A DNA stretch of 64,000 bases from NCBI RefSeq assembly GCF_032598785.1, contig NZ_CP102984.1; one strand, given 5' to 3'. The notes below the pieces were generated by a model that was not told the origin of the DNA, made no database searches, and saw nothing but the letters and a program-made list of their open reading frames with translations. Source of the DNA: Terrisporobacter petrolearius (lineage in GTDB: Bacteria; Bacillota; Clostridia; Peptostreptococcales; Peptostreptococcaceae). Both the position numbers and the translations under genes were made by a program. Shown in pieces: positions 59,373 to 64,000 of the stretch; the first letter of the stretch is position 1, and each line of letters begins with the position of its first letter.

Positions 59373-61079
59373 GTGAAAAATAGTATATTTATGAAAAAAT
59401 TAAACCCATCCTATATTCCTAAATTCAAAAATAAATTAGATAAACTACCTGTTTTTGTACCTTCTTTTTATAAAAGAGAAGATAAAATAAATCACCACTA
59501 TAGCGTAGATGCATGTGAATTTTATCAACAAATATTACCAGAAGGCTTTAATAAAACAAAGGTATGGGGCTTTGGGGGACTTTGCAAAGATGAAAATAAT
59601 AAAGGCATTAAATACATAAAGCACTCGCCAGGACCTACGTTTGAAGTTGATAGAGATGTAAATACAAATATACAATGGAATAATAAAATATTAGGAGAAT
59701 ACATGTTTAAAATTGATAAGACCCTTGCTTGGCCTAATCCTAATAACATAATATTTAGTGATATAGAAGATGATTCTAAAGAAGGGCAGTGGCCTCCTAC
59801 GTTAGTCATACATGTTCATGGAATGTGTGTACCTCCTATTTACGATGGTCATCCTAAAGCTTGGTATACTGCAACAGGGATTAAGGGGCCAACTTATTCC
59901 ACTAATTATTATAAATACACAAATGATCAAAGTGGCGCTATGCTTTGGTACTATGAACAAAGTCCGGGAGTATCAAGATATTCAGTTTACTCCGGATTGT
60001 GTGGATTATATTTTATAAAAGACGAAAAATATAATTTACCAAAGGATGAGTATCATATTCCATTAGTTATTCAGGATAAGTCTTTTTATGAAGATGGTTC
60101 TCTTTATTATGAAGATGAAAAAACTAATTTAAATCATCCTTATTGGAAATCAGCGTTTTATGGTGAAGCAATTTTAGTTAATGGTAAAGTATGGCCTAAT
60201 TTAGATGTGAAGAATCAATTGTACAGATTTCATATTTTGAATAGTTCTAACACTAGACCCTATAAGATAGCCTTGTCTGATAACAGTAAAATGATTCAAA
60301 TAGGTAGTGATGGTGGATACCTTGATAAAGCTCAAGAATTATTAGATTTTGTATTGTACCCAGGAGAAAGGATTGACTTACTTATAGATTTTTCCAAATA
60401 TAAAAAAAATGATAAGATTATAATGAAAAACTTATTATCCTTAGATGAGTGCCAAGATATTATGAGATTTACTGTTGCAAAAACTAGTAAAAAAATAGAG
60501 TATAATTTCCCTAAAAATTTTATCAAATATCCTCCTATGAAAATTAACTCTAATAAAATTTCAACTTTTTTTTATGAACGAAAAAAAGAAAAATGTAAAG
60601 ATGGGTATTTTATAAATAATGACATATATACAAATCCTCCAGATTTTGTTGTAAGAGTTGGTTCAACTTTTTTATGGGAGTTTATAAACTTATGTGATGA
60701 CGATGTATGTTTGCATATACATCTAACTAACTTTCAAATTGTAGAAAGACAAAAAATTAACAAAGAGAAGTGTAAAGAAATATATGAAAAAAATAAAATA
60801 TTAAAACCTTCTGATGTAGATGATGAATGTGAAGGCTCAACTATATTCCCGCAAAAATATGAAAGAGGGTTTAAAGATACATTATATTGTCCTCCATCAT
60901 ATATCACTAGAATAATTATCCGATATGCGCCAACTTATATTATGAATGAAGTTAATATAGGTGAAAATTACTTTTCGTTTAATACAAGTGATGGACCGGA
61001 GTATATTATAAGTTCTCAAATTTTAGAGCAAAAAGACAACTACTTAACTAGACCACAAATTGTGCTTTCAGAGGAATAA
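59373..61079 (+). CDS. CotA-like multicopper oxidase homologue lacking most copper ligands
   Basis: 568 residues from GTG 59373; ATG 59391 (MKKLNPSYIPKF) is an alternative and neither has ideal spacing to AAAAGGTAGG. The three-cupredoxin fold of CotA/bilirubin-oxidase type is recognisable (VIHVHGMCVPPIYDGHPKAWYT; YSGLCGLYFI; YPGERIDLLIDFS; LHIHLTNFQIVERQ; ILEQKDNYLTRPQIV). But copper ligands are missing: WYHDH of CotA is WYYEQ here (about 192-196), the first His of HPIHLH is Val (about 444), and HCHILEH...M is SSQILEQ...L (about 547-557). Only HVH (147-149) and LHIH persist. It is probably a structural, non-oxidase coat protein. Confidence 0.82.
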   Translation: MKNSIFMKKLNPSYIPKFKNKLDKLPVFVPSFYKREDKINHHYSVDACEFYQQILPEGFNKTKVWGFGGLCKDENNKGIKYIKHSPGPTFEVDRDVNTNIQWNNKILGEYMFKIDKTLAWPNPNNIIFSDIEDDSKEGQWPPTLVIHVHGMCVPPIYDGHPKAWYTATGIKGPTYSTNYYKYTNDQSGAMLWYYEQSPGVSRYSVYSGLCGLYFIKDEKYNLPKDEYHIPLVIQDKSFYEDGSLYYEDEKTNLNHPYWKSAFYGEAILVNGKVWPNLDVKNQLYRFHILNSSNTRPYKIALSDNSKMIQIGSDGGYLDKAQELLDFVLYPGERIDLLIDFSKYKKNDKIIMKNLLSLDECQDIMRFTVAKTSKKIEYNFPKNFIKYPPMKINSNKISTFFYERKKEKCKDGYFINNDIYTNPPDFVVRVGSTFLWEFINLCDDDVCLHIHLTNFQIVERQKINKEKCKEIYEKNKILKPSDVDDECEGSTIFPQKYERGFKDTLYCPPSYITRIIIRYAPTYIMNEVNIGENYFSFNTSDGPEYIISSQILEQKDNYLTRPQIVLSEE

Positions 61080-61110
61080 AATAGACATGTGATTAAAACT
61101 AGGAGGTTAT

Positions 61111-61716
61111 ATGTATTTATATTTAAATGATAATTTAAATGGCAAAGATACTTCAACTGCTCATATCAAGTTAAATAATATTTGTAGCGGAGGATGTACA
61201 AACTGTGGAAAATATTTGAAATCTTTATGTTTATGCACTCCATACAATAATATAAAAAAAGAACTAATTTGTAGTAGTTGGCTAAGAATAATAGATTCGT
61301 TATTTAATCTTGGTTTAAAAAAGGTATTTTTTACAGGTGGAGATCCATTTTTCTACGAAGATTTAGACAAAATAGTAAATTTTGCTTTACAAAAAGGAGT
61401 AGAGGTTAATATAGTAACTACAGGATTAATAGATATACCAAAAACTTTATCTTATGAGGGGAATATTATACTTACAGCATTTGAATATAGAAATTATAAG
61501 CATATATTAAAAAAATTTGAAAAGTTTAAAAATGTATATATTTATTATATTGATGATGATTTATATAAAGATTTCAAAAAATATTTAAAGAAAAATATGA
61601 ATGTAATAAAGTGTACTGTGAATAAAGAAATGGCTTTCAATTCCACACATATATTTATTAATGAAGAAGGAAAAATACTAAATAATTTTGAGGCATTTGG
61701 AAATTATACATTTTAA
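61111..61716 (+). CDS. Short radical-SAM-like protein
   Basis: 201 residues behind AGGAGGTTAT, 31 bases after the multicopper-oxidase-like gene and probably co-transcribed. NICSGGCTNCGKYLKSLC at residues 23-40 gives the CxxxCxxC motif for a [4Fe-4S] cluster. KKVFFTGGDPFFYEDLDKIV gives a GGDP motif in place of the usual GGEP that binds SAM, and VNIVTTGLID follows. It is shorter than typical radical SAM proteins (the barrel seems to lack the last strands) and has no SPASM domain. It may be a reduced enzyme acting on a neighbour protein; substrate unknown. Confidence 0.75.
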   Translation: MYLYLNDNLNGKDTSTAHIKLNNICSGGCTNCGKYLKSLCLCTPYNNIKKELICSSWLRIIDSLFNLGLKKVFFTGGDPFFYEDLDKIVNFALQKGVEVNIVTTGLIDIPKTLSYEGNIILTAFEYRNYKHILKKFEKFKNVYIYYIDDDLYKDFKKYLKKNMNVIKCTVNKEMAFNSTHIFINEEGKILNNFEAFGNYTF

Positions 61717-61730
61717 AATTGAATATTAAA

Positions 61731-61773
61731 AATAAAAACATTTGATTACAAATCAAATGTTTTTATTTTTAAT
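61731..61773 (+). terminator. Terminator of the coat-like operon
   Basis: AAAAACATTTGATT-ACA-AATCAAATGTTTTTATTTTT. Confidence 0.9.
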
Positions 61774-62116
61774 AAAATCACATAATTTTTGGATTTATTT
61801 TAATACTATAAATATCGAATATGAAAATAACTAAAATTGTCAAGGACAAAGAATATAAAATTATTATAAATAAACTAAACATTATAAGACATTAATTGAA
61901 ATATTTGAAAAAAACATATTTTACAGTGTGATTCGACAAATGAAAGAAATTAAGGTATAAAAATAAAAATATATATTCTTGAAAAAAGTTAAAAAAAGTA
62001 ATAAAAAAAAGAAGGGTATTAACAAAAAAAGTCGAATTATGTATAATAGTATTTGACAAATGAAAATTTTAATGTAGAATAGAAATGTTACGAATAATAC
62101 ACCAGAGGGTGAAAAT
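61774..62116 (+). promoter_or_regulatory. Upstream region of dnaG with promoter
   Basis: About 340 AT-rich bases without a gene. TTGACA (62053-62058) and TAGAAT (62075-62080) with a 16-base spacer form a good sigma-A promoter. A related GACAAATGAAA word also occurs about 120 bases upstream (near 61934), possibly a second promoter or a site. Confidence 0.7.
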
Positions 62117-63934
62117 ATGAATAATATGAGAGATTTAATAGATGAAGTTAAAAACAGATGCGATATTGTAAATGTAATATCCCAGTACATAAACTTAAAA
62201 AATTCAGGAAGTAATTATAGTGGTCTATGTCCATTTCATAATGAAAAAACAGGATCTTTTCATGTAAATCAGAAAAAACAAATTTATAAATGTTTTGGAT
62301 GTGGTGAAGGTGGAGATGTTATAAATTTTGTTATGAAAATAGAAAATTTAGATTTTATAGAAGCTGTAAAATTATTAGCAGAGAAAAATGGAATAGAATT
62401 TAAGACAAATCTAAGTGAAGCAGATAAGGCAAAAATGGAAAGCATTAAACTAATGCAAGATATTCATTTAAAAGCTGCAAGATACTATTTTGCAAATTTG
62501 ATTAACTCCAAAAACAAAGGGTATGATTATCTTAGAAGAAGGGGACTTAGTGATAAAATAATTAAAAAGTTTGGCCTAGGATACTCTCTAGAATCATGGA
62601 ATAGTCTCATGGATTATTTATTATCAATAGGTTATGAAAAAAAAGATTTAGTTGAAAGTGGACTAGTTACGCATAAGGAAAATGGTAATAAATATTACGA
62701 CAGATTTAGAAATAGGGTAATGTTCCCAATTTTTGATTATAGAGGAAATGTTATAGGTTTTGGAGGAAGAGTGCTTGATAACTCATTGCCCAAATATCTT
62801 AATTCACCTGACTCTTTACTATTTAATAAGAGATTTAACCTATATGGGCTAAATTATGCAAAAAAAAGTATAAGCAATGATATCTTAATATTAGTAGAAG
62901 GTTACATGGACTTAATATCATTATATGAATATGGAGTAGAAAACGTAGTAGCAACACTTGGTACAGCCTTAACAAATGAACAAGGCAAATTAATAAAAAG
63001 ATATGCATCTACTGCTATAATATCCTATGATTCAGATGATGCAGGAGTCAAAGCAACTCTTAGAGCTATAGATATATTAAGAAATCAAAATATAAATGTT
63101 AAGATCTTGAATTTAAAAGACTGTAAAGATCCAGATGACTTTATTAGAAAATACAAGAAAGAAGGTTTCTTAAAAGCTATAGAAAATTCAGTTTCTCATA
63201 TTGTATTTCAAATTAACATCTTAAAAAGAAAATTTGATTTTAATAAGGATGAGCATTTGATAAAATTTGCAAAAGAAGCAGCGTTAATAATTAAGACTTT
63301 ATCATCTCCCGTTGAAAAAGATTATTACATTAAGTATGTAAGTAAAGAATTTAATATTAGTTTGGATGCAATGAAAGAAGAAGTTTTTGGGAAAAACTTT
63401 GATAAAAGTAAAAAAAATTATAAAAATTTTAAAAAAACTGAACAAAAATCAATAGAAAAGATTAAAAATATCGAAAACGGTGAAAAATTTGTAGAAGAAA
63501 CCTTTATTAAACTGTTAATGGAAAATAAAGAACTTCGTCTTATTGCATTGTTAAAAATTAGTGAGAATGACTTCTTAATTAATGACAGTAAAGAAATTTT
63601 TAATCTAATAATTAAAAATAAAGAATTGGACAAAATAACTATTGACAAAATCAAAAGTTTAAACATATCTGAAGAATATTTGAAGGATTTGGATAATATA
63701 TCATTAAATAGCATAAGCACTTATAATTCTAAAAATGTTGATGAAATAATTAAAAATGTGAAAAGAAATAAGCGTCACAAAGAAATTGATGAATTGCTTC
63801 AAAAACAAAAAAATTTAGAATTAAGCTTAAGTGACAATAAAATGGATAAAGACACCATGAAAGAGGTAGAATTAAAAATTATGAATATAACTTTAAAAAT
63901 ATTAGATATACAAAAGAGCTTAAAAAGCTTATAA
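62117..63934 (+). CDS. dnaG: DNA primase
   Basis: 605 residues behind AGAGGGTGAAAAT. Domains: CHC2 zinc finger (CPFHNEKTGSFHVNQKKQIYKCFGCGEGGD, residues 38-67), TOPRIM catalytic core (DILILVEGYMDLISLYEYGVENVVATLGTALT and ISYDSDDAGVKATLRA, about 255-325), and a C-terminal helicase-binding region of low conservation (from about 420). It makes RNA primers at replication forks. It is followed after 21 bases by the start of a probable sigma-factor gene, the usual dnaG-rpoD order of Firmicutes. Confidence 0.97.
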   Translation: MNNMRDLIDEVKNRCDIVNVISQYINLKNSGSNYSGLCPFHNEKTGSFHVNQKKQIYKCFGCGEGGDVINFVMKIENLDFIEAVKLLAEKNGIEFKTNLSEADKAKMESIKLMQDIHLKAARYYFANLINSKNKGYDYLRRRGLSDKIIKKFGLGYSLESWNSLMDYLLSIGYEKKDLVESGLVTHKENGNKYYDRFRNRVMFPIFDYRGNVIGFGGRVLDNSLPKYLNSPDSLLFNKRFNLYGLNYAKKSISNDILILVEGYMDLISLYEYGVENVVATLGTALTNEQGKLIKRYASTAIISYDSDDAGVKATLRAIDILRNQNINVKILNLKDCKDPDDFIRKYKKEGFLKAIENSVSHIVFQINILKRKFDFNKDEHLIKFAKEAALIIKTLSSPVEKDYYIKYVSKEFNISLDAMKEEVFGKNFDKSKKNYKNFKKTEQKSIEKIKNIENGEKFVEETFIKLLMENKELRLIALLKISENDFLINDSKEIFNLIIKNKELDKITIDKIKSLNISEEYLKDLDNISLNSISTYNSKNVDEIIKNVKRNKRHKEIDELLQKQKNLELSLSDNKMDKDTMKEVELKIMNITLKILDIQKSLKSL

Positions 63935-63955
63935 TTCACGAAAGGAGGTTTGAGT

Positions 63956-64000
63956 GTGGCAAATAATAGAGAAGCTAATAAGTTAGCAGCAAAAAGTCTT
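63956..64000 (+). CDS. rpoD: Start of a gene after dnaG, probably rpoD (sigma A), cut by the window
   Basis: GTG at 63956 follows the near-perfect ribosome site AAAGGAGGTTTGAGT. Only 15 codons are visible (MANNREANKLAAKSL). The identification rests on the conserved dnaG-rpoD order in Firmicutes and not on any sigma-factor domain, which would lie outside the window. Confidence 0.65.
   Translation, partial: MANNREANKLAAKSL

Overview
The window is AT-rich Gram-positive DNA with strong purine-rich ribosome binding sites and many rho-independent terminators. Gene content points to an anaerobic spore-former of the Peptostreptococcaceae, close to Clostridioides, Paeniclostridium, Paraclostridium or Terrisporobacter. 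The clues are type III glutamine synthetase, a peroxiredoxin-chitinase (CotE-type) spore protein, PdaA-like deacetylase, VanW proteins, DUF116, a Cys-rich coat-like protein, and dnaG followed by a sigma-factor start. The species cannot be fixed from sequence alone.

Layout. 1-14 kb: a VanW protein cut by the window edge, transaldolase, a DUF116 protein, an uncatalogued HesB-like selenoprotein candidate, a CPBP protease, an OPT peptide transporter with a PqqD-like partner, an ABC exporter, flavodoxin, a triple-rhodanese lipoprotein and a POT peptide transporter. 14-32 kb: a NatA/NatB-type ABC system whose permease is fused to a CPBP protease; glutamine synthetase divergent from an ANTAR regulator, with an attenuator carrying an ANTAR-type hexaloop hairpin in the synthetase leader; ferredoxin; a MATE pump divergent from its MerR regulator, with a textbook MerR operator; a degenerate PHP-like protein; a PdaA-like deacetylase; a DinG-type helicase; and two transporters.

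32.7-46.9 kb is the most striking part. A CotE-type gene, with peroxiredoxin at the N-terminus and GH18 chitinase at the C-terminus, is split by a 12,363-bp element. The element carries an intact large serine recombinase at one end. The two gene halves rejoin exactly in frame at the conserved peroxiredoxin motif TPAN-WLPG. The reconstructed attB and attP each have inverted arms centred on the same TG dinucleotide. Phage genes inside the element (repressor, ImmA protease, antirepressor, tail-like protein, lipoprotein) are decayed, while the recombinase, a candidate directionality factor and a type I toxin are intact. This looks like a skin-type element excised to rebuild a spore coat gene, here in cotE rather than sigK.

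47-56 kb holds an envelope-linked group: PP2C phosphatase, two single-pass proteins with TPR-like regions, a second VanW protein, WG-repeat, YitT and MORN-repeat proteins. 56.5-62 kb holds a CAP-domain protein, a polysaccharide deacetylase and a coat-like trio: a 24% cysteine protein, a CotA-like multicopper oxidase that has lost most copper ligands, and a short radical-SAM-like protein. The window ends with dnaG and the first codons of a gene that is probably rpoD. A GC-richer dispersed repeat occurs five times, always in the same orientation and just after a terminator.
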